DNA of 64,000 nucleotides from Sphingomonadaceae bacterium (GTDB lineage: Bacteria; Pseudomonadota; Alphaproteobacteria; Sphingomonadales; Sphingomonadaceae): positions 26,282 to 90,281 of the forward strand of contig JAFAZF010000028.1 of assembly GCA_019239915.1 (NCBI GenBank), in the 5' to 3' direction. The notes beneath the pieces were generated by a model. That model was not told the DNA's origin. It saw only the letters and a list, made by a program, of their open reading frames with translations, and did not search any database. Position 1 is the first letter of the stretch, and the number at the start of each line of letters is the position of its first letter. This document shows positions 26,461 through 35,089 of this stretch, one piece after another. Both the position numbers and the translations under genes were made by a program.

Positions 26461-26928
26461 ATGGCGGGGGTCAAGGCAAAGCATCAGCGTCTGACGCTCA
26501 CGCTGCTCGCGATCGTCGCGGTGGTCGGCGCGACGTTGCTTGCGATGTCCGCGCTCAAGGATCAGGCGGCCTATTTCTACACGCCCGGCGACGTCGTGAA
26601 GGATGGCGTGCCGATGGGCAAGGCGATCCGGCTCGGCGGCATGGTCGTCGATCATTCGATCGTCCACGCGCCCGATGGCGTGACGATCGATTTCAAGGTG
26701 ACCGACGGCAGCGACACGGTGCCGGTTCAGTTCAAGGGCATCGTCCCCGATCTCTTCCGCGAGAAGTCGGGCGTGGTGGCGGAAGGCCGCTTCGTCTCGT
26801 CGACGCTCTTCCTCGCCGACACCATCCTCGCCAAGCACGATGAGAACTATATGCCGCCGCAGATGGCCGGCAAGATGCACGAGAGCGCCAGCCTCGATAC
26901 CAGCGCCAAAACGAAGGCGCTGCAGTGA
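26461..26928 (+). CDS. ccmE: Haem chaperone CcmE
   Basis: A periplasmic, membrane-tethered chaperone that binds haem covalently and passes it to the CcmF/H ligase. The 155-aa protein has an N-terminal anchor (LTLTLLAIVAVVGATLLAM), an OB-fold domain, and the haem-binding His126 with Tyr130 in LAKHDENYMPP. The start ATG is 5 nt after the ccmD stop; the ORF track begins earlier in frame. ccmF follows after a palindromic repeat that breaks the otherwise tight spacing. Confidence 0.94.
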   Translation: MAGVKAKHQRLTLTLLAIVAVVGATLLAMSALKDQAAYFYTPGDVVKDGVPMGKAIRLGGMVVDHSIVHAPDGVTIDFKVTDGSDTVPVQFKGIVPDLFREKSGVVAEGRFVSSTLFLADTILAKHDENYMPPQMAGKMHESASLDTSAKTKALQ

Positions 26929-26951
26929 GCGGCAGTCCCACAGCCAAGAGC

Positions 26952-27035
26952 CCGTTCGTGCTGAGCGAAGTCGAAGCACGTGCCGCTGCCGCCACCGTGT
27001 GTTGCACGTCCTTCGACTGCGCTCAGGACGAACGG
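26952..27035. repeat. CCGTTCG-type palindromic repeat inside the ccm operon
   Basis: CCGTTCGTGCTGAGCGAAG ... GCGCTCAGGACGAACGG fills most of the ccmE-ccmF gap. It lies within a gene run that would normally be one transcript. Confidence 0.85.
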
Positions 27036-27073
27036 TGGTTTGCCGATAAGGCGGTCACCAGGCTGGCCATCGC

Positions 27074-29008
27074 ATGATCGCCGAATTCGGGCTTGCCGCG
27101 CTGTGGCTTGCCGCGGCGCTGTCGGCGCTGCAGCTGGCGCTCGGCTGGATGGCGCTCAGGCCGGGCGGCGAGGCGCTAATGCCTTCGGTGCGGCCGATCG
27201 CGCTCGCGCAGGCGCTGCTCACCGCGCTGGCGTTCGGGGCGCTGATCCTCTGCTTCGCGCGCACCGATCTCTCGGTCGCGCTGGTCGTCGAGAACTCGGC
27301 CTCGGCCAAGCCGATGATGTACAAGATCGCCGGCACCTGGGGGAACCACGAAGGCTCGATGCTGCTCTGGGTGACGATCCTCGGGCTGGCGGGCGGCGCG
27401 GTCGCGATCCTCGAGCGGCGGCTGCCGGAGCGGACGCTGATCGCCACGCTTGCCGCGCAGGCGGCGATCGCGCTCGGCTTCTTCGCCTTCCTGCTGTTCG
27501 CGTCCAACCCGTTCGCGCGCCTTGCGCTGCCGCCGCTCGACGGCAACGGCTTGAACCCGCTGCTGCAGGACCCAGGTTTGGCGTTCCATCCGCCGACGCT
27601 CTACATCGGCTATGTCGGGCTGTCGGTGGCCTTCTCGTTCGCGGTCGGGGCGCTGGTGACGCGCGACGTCGGCCCCGCCTTCGCACGCGCGATGCGGCCC
27701 TGGGTGCTCGGCGCCTGGATCTTCCTGACGCTCGGCATCACCGCCGGCAGCTACTGGGCCTATTACGAGCTCGGCTGGGGCGGCTGGTGGTTCTGGGACC
27801 CGGTCGAGAACGCCAGCCTGATGCCGTGGTTGGCCGCGACCGCACTGCTCCACTCGGTGACGGTGCTGGCGACGCGCGACGGCCTGCGCGCCTGGACGGT
27901 GATGCTGGCGGTGGTCGCCTTCTCGATGTCGATGATCGGCACCTTCCTGGTCCGCTCCGGCATCCTCACCTCGGTGCACGCCTTCGCGATCGATCCGAAG
28001 CGCGGCACCTTCATCCTCGGGCTGCTCGTCGTCTATATCGGCGGCGCGCTCGCCCTGTTCGCGCTACGCGTGTCGACCGTGAAGGAAGGTTCGCAGTTCG
28101 ATCCGGTCAGCCGCGAAGGCGCGCTCGTCGCCAACAACCTGCTGCTTTCCGCCGTGCTCGGCATCGTCTTCACCGGCACGCTGTATCCGCTGTTCGTCGA
28201 GGCGACCACCGGCGAGAAGCTCTCTGTCGGCCATCCCTATTTCGACAAGACCGCCGGGCCGCTCGCGCTCCTTCTCGTGGCGATCATGGTGGCAGGGCCG
28301 CTGATGCGTTGGCGGCGCGACGAGATCGCCGCGGTCGTGCAGCGGATCGCGCTGCCGGTGCTGGTCACGGCGATCGCGCTGCTCGCGCTGATCCTGTTCG
28401 TTCCGGGCATCCGCGTGCTGCCGCTCCTCGGGCTGATGCTCGCGATCGGGGTTGGGGCGGGGAGCGTCGCGCCGCTGTGGAAGCGCAATCTGCGGCGCAC
28501 GCCGCTCTTCACCTATGGGATGGTGATCAGCCATCTCGGCATCGCCGTCGCGCTCGCCGGCATGGCCTGCGAGAGCGCCTTCACCAAGGAGACGCTGGTC
28601 GCCGCCGCGCCGGGCGCGGTCGAGATCGTCGGGCCATATCAGGTGAAGTTTGCCGCGATCGATCCGATTGCCGGGCCGAATTGGACCGCGATCGAGGCGA
28701 CGCTTGTCGCAACACGGCCCGGCCGCGCCGCGATCACGCTGCACCCGCAGGCGCGGATGTTCGCGCAGCCGCCGACCGAAACCAGCGAGACCGCGATCGC
28801 GACGCTGTGGGACGGCCAGCTCTACACCGTGCTCGGCAAGGACGACGAGAGCGGGCGCTGGCAGCTCCGGCTGTGGTGGAAGCCGTTCGTGACGCTGATC
28901 TGGGCGGGCGGCGCGCTCGTCGCGATCGGCGGCGCGCTGGCGCTGCTCGGGCGGCTGCGGCGCGAGCTCTTCCCGCGCGGCCGGCCGACGGGCTTCCTCG
29001 CGACGTGA
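27074..29008 (+). CDS. ccmF: Haem lyase subunit CcmF
   Basis: A large inner-membrane protein that, with CcmH, attaches haem to the CXXCH motifs of apocytochrome c. At 644 aa it has many hydrophobic helices and the WWD loop GWGGWWFWDPVENASLMPWL. An earlier conserved segment is MYKIAGTWGNHEGSMLLWV, and conserved His residues lie in PGLAFHPPTLYIGY and ALLHSVTVL. Its stop overlaps the ccmG start (GTGA). The 852-aa ORF in another frame is a shadow except for its C-terminal ccmG part. Confidence 0.95.
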   Translation: MIAEFGLAALWLAAALSALQLALGWMALRPGGEALMPSVRPIALAQALLTALAFGALILCFARTDLSVALVVENSASAKPMMYKIAGTWGNHEGSMLLWVTILGLAGGAVAILERRLPERTLIATLAAQAAIALGFFAFLLFASNPFARLALPPLDGNGLNPLLQDPGLAFHPPTLYIGYVGLSVAFSFAVGALVTRDVGPAFARAMRPWVLGAWIFLTLGITAGSYWAYYELGWGGWWFWDPVENASLMPWLAATALLHSVTVLATRDGLRAWTVMLAVVAFSMSMIGTFLVRSGILTSVHAFAIDPKRGTFILGLLVVYIGGALALFALRVSTVKEGSQFDPVSREGALVANNLLLSAVLGIVFTGTLYPLFVEATTGEKLSVGHPYFDKTAGPLALLLVAIMVAGPLMRWRRDEIAAVVQRIALPVLVTAIALLALILFVPGIRVLPLLGLMLAIGVGAGSVAPLWKRNLRRTPLFTYGMVISHLGIAVALAGMACESAFTKETLVAAAPGAVEIVGPYQVKFAAIDPIAGPNWTAIEATLVATRPGRAAITLHPQARMFAQPPTETSETAIATLWDGQLYTVLGKDDESGRWQLRLWWKPFVTLIWAGGALVAIGGALALLGRLRRELFPRGRPTGFLAT

Positions 29009-29538
29009 AGACCGTGCGTATCATTCTATGGCTGCCACTGATCGCGTTCGTGGTCTTCGTCGGCTTCGTCGCCGCCGGACTGATCAAGCCCGACGATATG
29101 ACGCATCCGTCGAAGCTGGTCGGACAGCCACTGCCCGAGTTCAGCCTGCCCGCTTCGCAGCAAGGCAAGCCCGGCCTCGCCACCGCCGACCTGCGCGACG
29201 GCAAACCGCATCTCGTCAATATCTTCGCGAGCTGGTGCGTGCCCTGCGCGGCGGAGGCGCCGCAGCTCGACCAACTGGCGCAGGCGGGCGTCGATGTCGT
29301 CGGCATCGCGGTGCGCGACCGGCCCGACGACACCGCCGACTTCCTCCAGCGCTATGGCGATCCCTATAAGCGCTTGGGCGCCGACGATCGCAGCCAGGTC
29401 CAGCTCGCGCTCGGCTCGTCGGGCGTGCCCGAGAGCTTCATCGTCGACGGCAAGGGGATCATCCGCCAGCAGCATATCGGCGACATCCGGCCCGAAGAGC
29501 TGCCGGCGATCCTCAGCACGGTGCAGGAGGCGAAGTGA
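29005..29538 (+). CDS. ccmG: Thiol:disulfide reductase CcmG/DsbE
   Basis: A membrane-tethered periplasmic thioredoxin-like protein that keeps the apocytochrome or CcmH thiols reduced for haem ligation. The 177-aa product has an N-terminal anchor (IILWLPLIAFVVFVGFVAAG) and the active site Cys78-Val-Pro-Cys81 in NIFASWCVPCAAEAPQL, plus the cis-Pro segment SSGVPESFIVD. The GTG start is placed by its overlap with the ccmF stop. The ribosome site of ccmH lies inside its last codons. Confidence 0.92.
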   Translation: MKTVRIILWLPLIAFVVFVGFVAAGLIKPDDMTHPSKLVGQPLPEFSLPASQQGKPGLATADLRDGKPHLVNIFASWCVPCAAEAPQLDQLAQAGVDVVGIAVRDRPDDTADFLQRYGDPYKRLGADDRSQVQLALGSSGVPESFIVDGKGIIRQQHIGDIRPEELPAILSTVQEAK

Positions 29539-30077
29539 GCAGGTGCTCCTCTCAAGCCGTCATCCCGGCGCAGGGCGGGGTCCGGGGACTCGCTCGCGGC
29601 AGGCGCTGGGAGCATTCGAGAGCGCGGGCCTGGATCCCGGCTTTCGCCGGGATAACGATGATCCTGTGCGCGACCCCGCTCCACGCCGATTCGGACATGC
29701 CGGCGGCGCCGCTCAGCTACACGCAGCTGCCCGATCCCAAGCAGGAGGCCGAGGCGAAGGCGCTGATGGGGACGCTGCGCTGCCTCGTGTGCCAGGGCCA
29801 GTCGATCGCCGACTCCGATGCCGAACTCGCCGGCGACATGCGTGCGATGGTGCGCGAGCGCATCCAGCAGGGCGAGAAGCCGGAGGCGATCCGCGCCTGG
29901 CTGATCCGGCGTTACGGCAATTGGGTGAGCTACGAGCCCCCGTTCGAGCCAGCGACATGGCTGCTCTGGGCGATGCCGCTGCTGCTGATCCTCGCCGGCA
30001 TCTTCCTCGCGCGCAACCGCTTCCGCCGGCACGGAGGGACAATGGAGCGCCGGGCAGGGGAGCCGCGGGAAAGCTGA
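29535..30077 (+). CDS. ccmH: Cytochrome c maturation protein CcmH with repeat-derived leader
   Basis: Handles the apocytochrome thiols in haem ligation. The conserved motif is GTLRCLVCQGQSIADSDA (Cys83, Cys86), followed by IRAWLIRRYGNWVSYEPP and a C-terminal membrane helix (WLLWAMPLLLILAGIFLA). The GTG start has an AGGAGG site 4 nt upstream and overlaps the ccmG stop. Between start and mature domain, about residues 8-41 are translated from a CGTCATTCCCGCG-type repeat (AVIPAQGG... AWIPAFAGIT). The hydrophobic end WIPAFAGITMILCATPLHA, with Arg before it, could act as the signal peptide. A downstream ATG (MILCATPLHA) is possible but leaves too short a leader. Confidence 0.88.
   Translation: MSRCSSQAVIPAQGGVRGLARGRRWEHSRARAWIPAFAGITMILCATPLHADSDMPAAPLSYTQLPDPKQEAEAKALMGTLRCLVCQGQSIADSDAELAGDMRAMVRERIQQGEKPEAIRAWLIRRYGNWVSYEPPFEPATWLLWAMPLLLILAGIFLARNRFRRHGGTMERRAGEPRES
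29558..29657. repeat. CGTCATTCCCGCG-type repeat within the 5' end of ccmH
   Basis: CGTCATCCCGGCGCAGGGCGGG and CCCGGCTTTCGCCGGGATAACG are inverted arms of the element seen after tRNA-His and before recR. It is read in frame as VIPAQGGVRG and WIPAFAGIT inside the CcmH leader. Confidence 0.8.
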
Positions 30078-30733
30078 TGGCGAGCTGGCTGATCCTGTTC
30101 CTTCTGGCCGCGCTCGTGCTGCTCGCCTTGTGGCGGATCGGCCGCGTCCGCGGGCCTGCGCTGCAGTTCAGCGCGGCGGCGCTGTTCCTCGGCATCGCCG
30201 GCTATGCCTGGCAGGGCACGCCCGGCGAGCCCGGCGATCCGTCGCCGCCCAAGACCGACGCGATGCAGCCCGACAGCGATTTCGCCAAGGAGCGCAGCCA
30301 GTTCATGGGCCGCTTCGGCTCGAGCGCGCAGTGGCTCGATTTCGCCGACGCGCTGCACCGCGCCAACCGTGATCGTGCCGCCGTCACCGCGATGCAGACG
30401 GCGCTCGCGCAGAACCCGAAGGATCCCGATCTCTGGGTCGGCCTCGGCAACGCGCTCGTCATCCAGGGCGGCGGGCTGGTCTCGCCGGCGGCGCGGCTGG
30501 CGTTCGAGCGTGCGGCGCGGATCTCGCCCGATCATCCCGGGCCGCGCTTCTTCATGGGGCTCGCCTATGCCCAGTCCGGCCAGCCCGACAAGGCGCAGGC
30601 GCTGTGGCAGGAGCTCCTCGCCAAGTCGCCGCCCGACGCGCCCTGGCGCAAGGATCTCGAGCAGCGGCTCGCCGAGCTTCAGGGCCAGATGGGTGGCAGC
30701 GCCGCGACGACCCCGGGGCTGCCGCAGCCGTAG
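30077..30733 (+). CDS. TPR protein of cytochrome c maturation (CcmI/CycH-like)
   Basis: A 218-aa protein with two N-terminal membrane segments (WLILFLLAALVLLALWRI; LQFSAAALFLGIAGYAW) and a periplasmic tetratricopeptide region (DLWVGLGNALVIQG... and PGPRFFMGLAYAQSGQPDKAQALWQELL). It probably presents apocytochrome c to the CcmF/H complex, as CcmI does. The ATG overlaps the ccmH stop (TGATG), closing the ccm run. In the ORF track it is the end of a longer shadow ORF. The family name is less certain than the role because the N-terminal half of classical CcmI is short here. Confidence 0.8.
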   Translation: MASWLILFLLAALVLLALWRIGRVRGPALQFSAAALFLGIAGYAWQGTPGEPGDPSPPKTDAMQPDSDFAKERSQFMGRFGSSAQWLDFADALHRANRDRAAVTAMQTALAQNPKDPDLWVGLGNALVIQGGGLVSPAARLAFERAARISPDHPGPRFFMGLAYAQSGQPDKAQALWQELLAKSPPDAPWRKDLEQRLAELQGQMGGSAATTPGLPQP

Positions 30734-30745
30734 TGCGAAGCCTGT

Positions 30746-30840
30746 CCCCCTCCCTGGAAGAAAGGGGCTAGGGTGGGTTGCTATCGAGAGCGCGCCTCGC
30801 TCCGTCCCTCCTCGGTTCCACCTTGCAGGACGGAGGAGAA
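30746..30840. repeat. CCCTCCC-type repeat, degenerate
   Basis: CCCCCTCCCTGGAAG with GGGTGGGT, then a reverse-order CCTCC...GGAGGAG half. It is similar to the element before trpE but more diverged. It follows the last ccm gene and could end that transcript. Confidence 0.5.
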
Positions 30841-30929
30841 ACCGCCGGCCGTCCGGCTGTCATCTACCTTGACCGCTTGTTAACCATGCTCGGTTTATCC
30901 TCGCCTCATAAGAAAATGAGGGGGCGAGG

Positions 30930-31034
30930 ATGCTCTTCGTGAATTCGGTCCTGATGGTGTTCATGATCCTGCTCGCCATCGACGAGACCAAGGATGCCTT
31001 CCGCGAGCATGCGGAGCGCATGCGGGGTTATTGA
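30930..31034 (+). CDS. 34-aa small putative membrane protein
   Basis: Too short for the ORF track. It reads MLFVNSVLMVFMILLAIDET and continues with the charged tail KDAFREHAERMRGY. It has one hydrophobic helix (about 3-17) and then an amphipathic segment. A purine-rich stretch (GGGGCGAGG) precedes the ATG. The helix-plus-tail pattern supports a real gene but could be chance. The function is unknown. Confidence 0.42.
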   Translation: MLFVNSVLMVFMILLAIDETKDAFREHAERMRGY

Positions 31035-31056
31035 GCCGGCGATCGGTATGCTACGT

Positions 31057-31132
31057 CGTCGTTGCGAGCGGCGTAGCCGCAATCCAATTACCGTACGTTG
31101 GACTGGATTGCTTCGCTTTGCTCGCAATGACG
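31057..31132. repeat. CGTCGTTGCGAGC-type palindromic repeat
   Basis: CGTCGTTGCGAGCGGCGTAG and TCGCTTTGCTCGCAATGACG are inverted arms around GCAATCCA/TGGATTGC. A separate repeat family from the others; this is the only copy seen here. It lies just after the alanine dehydrogenase gene. Confidence 0.75.
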
Positions 31133-31154
31133 AAGCATCGGCACGCGCGGCACC

Positions 31155-32249
31155 CTAATTCAACGGCACCCCAAGCGCTTCGGCGACCGCGGCATGACGG
31201 ACTTTCCCGGCCGAGACGTTGAGTCCGTTGGCGAGATGGGGGTCTGCCTTCATCGCTGCTTCCGCGCCCAGGTTAGCGAGCTTGAGTGCGAAGGGCAGCG
31301 TCGCGTTGTTGAGCGCGAAGGCCGAGGTGCGCGCGACCGCGCCCGGCATGTTGGCGACGCAATAGTGGATCACGCCATCGACCTCGAACACCGGATCGGC
31401 ATGTGTCGTCGCATGGCTGGTCTCGAAGCAGCCGCCCTGATCGATCGCGATGTCGACGAGCACCGAGCCGCGCTTCATCGTCCGCACCATCTCGCGCGTC
31501 ACCAGCTTCGGCGCCGCCGCGCCCGGCACCAGCACCGCGCCGATCACCAGGCTGGCGCTGCGCACCGCCGCGGCGATCGCCGCCTTGGAGGCATAGGCGG
31601 TCTTGATCTGGCTCGAGAAGAACATGTCAAGCTCGGCGAGGCGATCGTTGTTGATGTCGTAGATCGTCACGTCGGCGCGCATGCCGACCGCCATCTGCGC
31701 GGCGTTGACGCCGGCGATGCCGCCGCCGAGGATCGCGACGCGCGCCGGCGCCACGCCCGGCACGCCGCCGAGCAGCACGCCGCGCCCGCCTTGCTCCTTC
31801 TCGAGATAGTGCGCGCCGACCTGGATCGACATGCGCCCGGCGACTTCGCTCATCGGCTTGAGCAGGGGGAGGCCGCCCCTCGCGGCGGTGACCGTCTCGT
31901 AGGCGATGCACGTCGCGCCGGATTTCATCAGCCCCTCCGCCTGCGGCTTGTCGGCGGCGAGGGGGAGGTAGGTGAAGAGCAGGTGGCGAGCTTCGAGCAG
32001 CGCGATCTCCTGCGGCTGCGGCTCCTTGACCTTCACGATCATGTCGCTCTGCGCGAAGACCTCGGCAGCGCCGGCGACGATCCGCGCGCCGGCATCGAGA
32101 TAATCCTGGTCCGAGAAGTCGATGCCATTGCCGGCGCGGGTCTCGACCACCACATCATGGCCGGCGGCGACCAGTTCCGCCACCGAGGGCGGCGTCAGTC
32201 CGACGCGATATTCATGGTTCTTGATCTCCTTTGGAACACCGATGCGCAC
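31155..32249 (-). CDS. ald: Alanine dehydrogenase with a His96-to-Pro change
   Basis: Family reaction: NAD-dependent reversible deamination of L-alanine to pyruvate. The 364-aa sequence aligns without gaps to family numbering: [20 protein letters not shown] with Arg15, Lys75 in VKVKEP, the NAD loop [20 protein letters not shown] and Asp270 in [11 protein letters not shown]. At position 96, where the family has the catalytic His in LFTYLHLA, this protein has Pro ([10 protein letters not shown]; codon CCC). No other His is close by. The enzyme may be altered or impaired, or may use another base. It is a single gene, divergent from kup. Confidence 0.9.
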   Translation of the reverse strand: MRIGVPKEIKNHEYRVGLTPPSVAELVAAGHDVVVETRAGNGIDFSDQDYLDAGARIVAGAAEVFAQSDMIVKVKEPQPQEIALLEARHLLFTYLPLAADKPQAEGLMKSGATCIAYETVTAARGGLPLLKPMSEVAGRMSIQVGAHYLEKEQGGRGVLLGGVPGVAPARVAILGGGIAGVNAAQMAVGMRADVTIYDINNDRLAELDMFFSSQIKTAYASKAAIAAAVRSASLVIGAVLVPGAAAPKLVTREMVRTMKRGSVLVDIAIDQGGCFETSHATTHADPVFEVDGVIHYCVANMPGAVARTSAFALNNATLPFALKLANLGAEAAMKADPHLANGLNVSAGKVRHAAVAEALGVPLN

Positions 32250-32484
32250 CGCGGGTCTCCTGCTGGTCGAGCGTCCATCATAGAGGCGAGTTCGGCAAAG
32301 CTGAACAGGATGCTACATCTGCATCATTCGAAGCGTCATGCCATCGGAACGCGTCCCGCTGCGCGACGTTGCAGCACGTTGCGGTGCGGAAACGCCCATG
32401 CTAGGCGCCACGCCGCATTCGCCCGGGGGCTTCGTGGGCGATGAGGATAGGTACGGCAATGCAGGCCGCTGACGGGTTGCCCAG

Positions 32485-34431
32485 GTGATTGCTGCCGCCG
32501 ATGCGGTTCCCGAGGGATTGCCGCCCGCTCCCGGAGTCGAGACGCTCGCGCCGCAGCATGTGCTCCACGGCCATGGCGGCCAATCCACCGGCACGCTCGC
32601 GGTCGGTGCGATCGGCGTCGTGTTCGGCGATATCGGTACCAGCCCGATCTACTCGCTCAAGGAAGTGTTCGTCGGCCATCATCCGCTGACGGTGGACAAG
32701 CTCCATTTGTTCGGCGTGCTCAGCCTCGTCTTCTGGACGCTGACGCTGATCGTCACGATCAAATATGTCACGCTGATCATGCGGGCCGACAACAAGGGCG
32801 AGGGCGGCAGCCTCGCGCTGCTGGCGCTCGTCACGCGCATGCGCGGCAACAAGCGCTGGACCTCGTCCCTGGTCATGCTCGGGGTGCTTGCGACGGCGCT
32901 GTTCTTCGGCGATTGCATCATCACGCCGGCGATCTCGGTGCTGTCGGCGGTCGAGGGTCTCAGCTCGGTCGAGATCGGGCTGACGCCGTTGGTGCTGCCG
33001 ATCGCGATCGTCATCCTCGTCGGCCTGTTCCTGATCCAGGCGCGCGGCACCGCGACGGTCGGCAAGCTGTTCGGGCCGATCATGCTGGTCTATTTCGCGG
33101 CGCTGGCCGCGCTCGGCGCCTATCACATCTTCGACGATCCGGTGATCCTGTGGGCGCTGAACCCGCTCTGGGCGGTGCGCTTCTTCGCCGCCGACGTGCC
33201 GCTCGCCTTCCTGGCGCTCGGCTCGGTCGTGCTCGCGGTGACGGGCGCCGAGGCGCTCTATGCGGACATGGGCCATTTCGGGCGCCGGCCGATCACGATC
33301 GCGTGGCTGTGGATCGTGTTCCCCGCGCTGATGCTCAACTATCTCGGCCAATCCGCCTTCCTGCTCGCGAATCCGCACGCCGCGCAGAGCCCGTTCTTCC
33401 TGATGGCGCCGACGCCGGTGCGGCTGCCGCTCGTCATCCTCTCGATGCTGGCGACGGTGATCGCGAGCCAGGCGGTGATCACCGGCGCCTATTCGGTCGT
33501 CCAGCAGGCGGTGCAGCTCGGGCTCATGCCGCGATTGCGGATCGACCACACGAGCGCGTCCGCCGCGGGACAGATCTACGTGCCGTCGATGAACTGGGCG
33601 CTGATGGTGCTCGTCATCATGCTGGTGCTCGGCTTCAAGAACTCGACCAACCTGGCCGCCGCCTACGGCATCGCGGTGACGGGCACGATGTTCATCACCA
33701 CCTGCATGCTCGCGGTGCTGACGCGCGCGGTGTGGAAGTGGCCGGTCTGGGCGTCGGCGGCGATCACGCTGCTGTTCGTGGTCGTCGATGGCGCCTATTT
33801 CGCATCGAACCTCACCAAGATACCGGACGGTGGCTGGTTCCCGCTGCTGATCGGCTCGCTCGCCTTCATCCTGTTGACGACCTGGGCGCGAGGACGCCAG
33901 CTCATGATCGCGCGGCTGAGCGAGGCGGCGATTCCCGTGAAGGTGTTCGTCAAGTCCGCCATCGGCTCCGCGACCCGGGTGCCGGGCACCGCCGTGTTCA
34001 TGACCACCTCGCGGGACGGCGTGCCGCACGCGCTGCTCCACAACCTCAAGCACAACAAGGTGCTGCACGAGCGCGTGATCCTGCTCACCGTGTCGATCGA
34101 GGACGTGCCCTTCGTCGTCGCGAACAAGCGGATCGAGTTCGAGGAGATGGGGCAGGGCTTCTTCCGCGTCGTCGTCCACTATGGCTTCATGCAGGAGCCC
34201 GATGTGCCGGCGGCGCTCGCCGCGGTGACGCAGTGCGGGCCCCAGTTCAAGATGATGGATACGAGCTTCTTCCTCGCCCGCCAGACGCTGCTCGCGTCGT
34301 CACGGCCGGGGATGGCGATCTGGCGCGAGAAGCTCTTCTCGTGGATGCTGCGCAACGCGGAAAGCGCGATGGAATTCTTCAAGCTGCCGACCAACCGGGT
34401 CGTCGAGCTCGGCAGCCAGGTCGAGATCTAG
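32485..34431 (+). CDS. kup: Low-affinity potassium transporter Kup
   Basis: A proton-coupled potassium uptake permease. The 648-aa protein has about twelve membrane helices in the first 440 residues, and its signature opens the first helix: [22 protein letters not shown]. Further family segments are [28 protein letters not shown] and [19 protein letters not shown] cytoplasmic C-terminal domain follows. The start is a GTG; no ATG in frame gives a better N-terminus. It is divergent from ald, with 235 bp between them. Confidence 0.95.
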   Translation: MIAAADAVPEGLPPAPGVETLAPQHVLHGHGGQSTGTLAVGAIGVVFGDIGTSPIYSLKEVFVGHHPLTVDKLHLFGVLSLVFWTLTLIVTIKYVTLIMRADNKGEGGSLALLALVTRMRGNKRWTSSLVMLGVLATALFFGDCIITPAISVLSAVEGLSSVEIGLTPLVLPIAIVILVGLFLIQARGTATVGKLFGPIMLVYFAALAALGAYHIFDDPVILWALNPLWAVRFFAADVPLAFLALGSVVLAVTGAEALYADMGHFGRRPITIAWLWIVFPALMLNYLGQSAFLLANPHAAQSPFFLMAPTPVRLPLVILSMLATVIASQAVITGAYSVVQQAVQLGLMPRLRIDHTSASAAGQIYVPSMNWALMVLVIMLVLGFKNSTNLAAAYGIAVTGTMFITTCMLAVLTRAVWKWPVWASAAITLLFVVVDGAYFASNLTKIPDGGWFPLLIGSLAFILLTTWARGRQLMIARLSEAAIPVKVFVKSAIGSATRVPGTAVFMTTSRDGVPHALLHNLKHNKVLHERVILLTVSIEDVPFVVANKRIEFEEMGQGFFRVVVHYGFMQEPDVPAALAAVTQCGPQFKMMDTSFFLARQTLLASSRPGMAIWREKLFSWMLRNAESAMEFFKLPTNRVVELGSQVEI

Positions 34432-34510
34432 CCAAGCCGATCCTCTCCCCCTCAAGGCGGGGAGAAATCGACGATCTGCCACGTTACTCCTCCGCAACAG
34501 GGGAGGACGC

Positions 34511-35089
34511 ATGGAATCGATAGCGGCGTGGGTCGCGCCCGCGGCGACGATCGTCGCGGCGATGATGGTGGCGGCCAACCTCGGCACGCGCGTCACCGGC
34601 TGGGGCTTCGTCGTCTACACGGTCGGCGCGATCGCATGGTGCGCGCAGGGCGTCGCCACCCATCAGTATAACCTGCTCTGGGCGAACGGCTTCCTGCTCG
34701 TCGTCGACGTGATCGGCGTCTACCGCTGGCTGTTCCAGCGCGCCGCGCTCGACGAGGGCGCCGAGGCGGCGGTCGTGCAAAGCGAACGCGAGGAGACCGA
34801 TCCACTGTTCCCGCTGAGCCATCTCGTCGAGGCGCCGCTGTGCGGGCCGGACGGCAGCAAGGTTGCGCATATCCTCGATGCGATGGCGGAATGCGGCAGC
34901 GGCCGTATCAGCTACCTCATGCTGCGCGAGGGCGGTGCCGGCGGCATCGGCGAGCGCTTCCACGCACTGCCCTGGGCCGACGTGACGCCTTGCGACAAGC
35001 GCTTCACCACCGCGCTCGACGGCGCTGCGATCCGGGCGCTGCCGCAGGTCGATCCGCGCGACTGGCCGGCGGCCGCGCCGGCGCCATGA
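34511..35089 (+). CDS. Membrane protein with a PRC-barrel-like domain
   Basis: A 192-aa protein. The first 75 residues hold two or three membrane segments (AAWVAPAATIVAAMMVAANLG; WGFVVYTVGAIAWCAQG; LLWANGFLLVVDVIGVYRW). A soluble part then resembles a PRC barrel (GPDGSKVAHILDAMAECGSGRISYLMLREGGAGG...FHALPWADVTPCD). A GGGAGG ribosome site precedes the ATG. Its stop overlaps the next gene (ATGA). The function is not recognised; PRC barrels often mediate RNA or protein contacts. Confidence 0.7.
   Translation: MESIAAWVAPAATIVAAMMVAANLGTRVTGWGFVVYTVGAIAWCAQGVATHQYNLLWANGFLLVVDVIGVYRWLFQRAALDEGAEAAVVQSEREETDPLFPLSHLVEAPLCGPDGSKVAHILDAMAECGSGRISYLMLREGGAGGIGERFHALPWADVTPCDKRFTTALDGAAIRALPQVDPRDWPAAAPAP

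Noticed and set aside
32250-32484. Possible attenuation leader peptide MQAADGLPR before kup
   Set aside because: A nine-residue ORF with no supporting hairpin; chance is likely.
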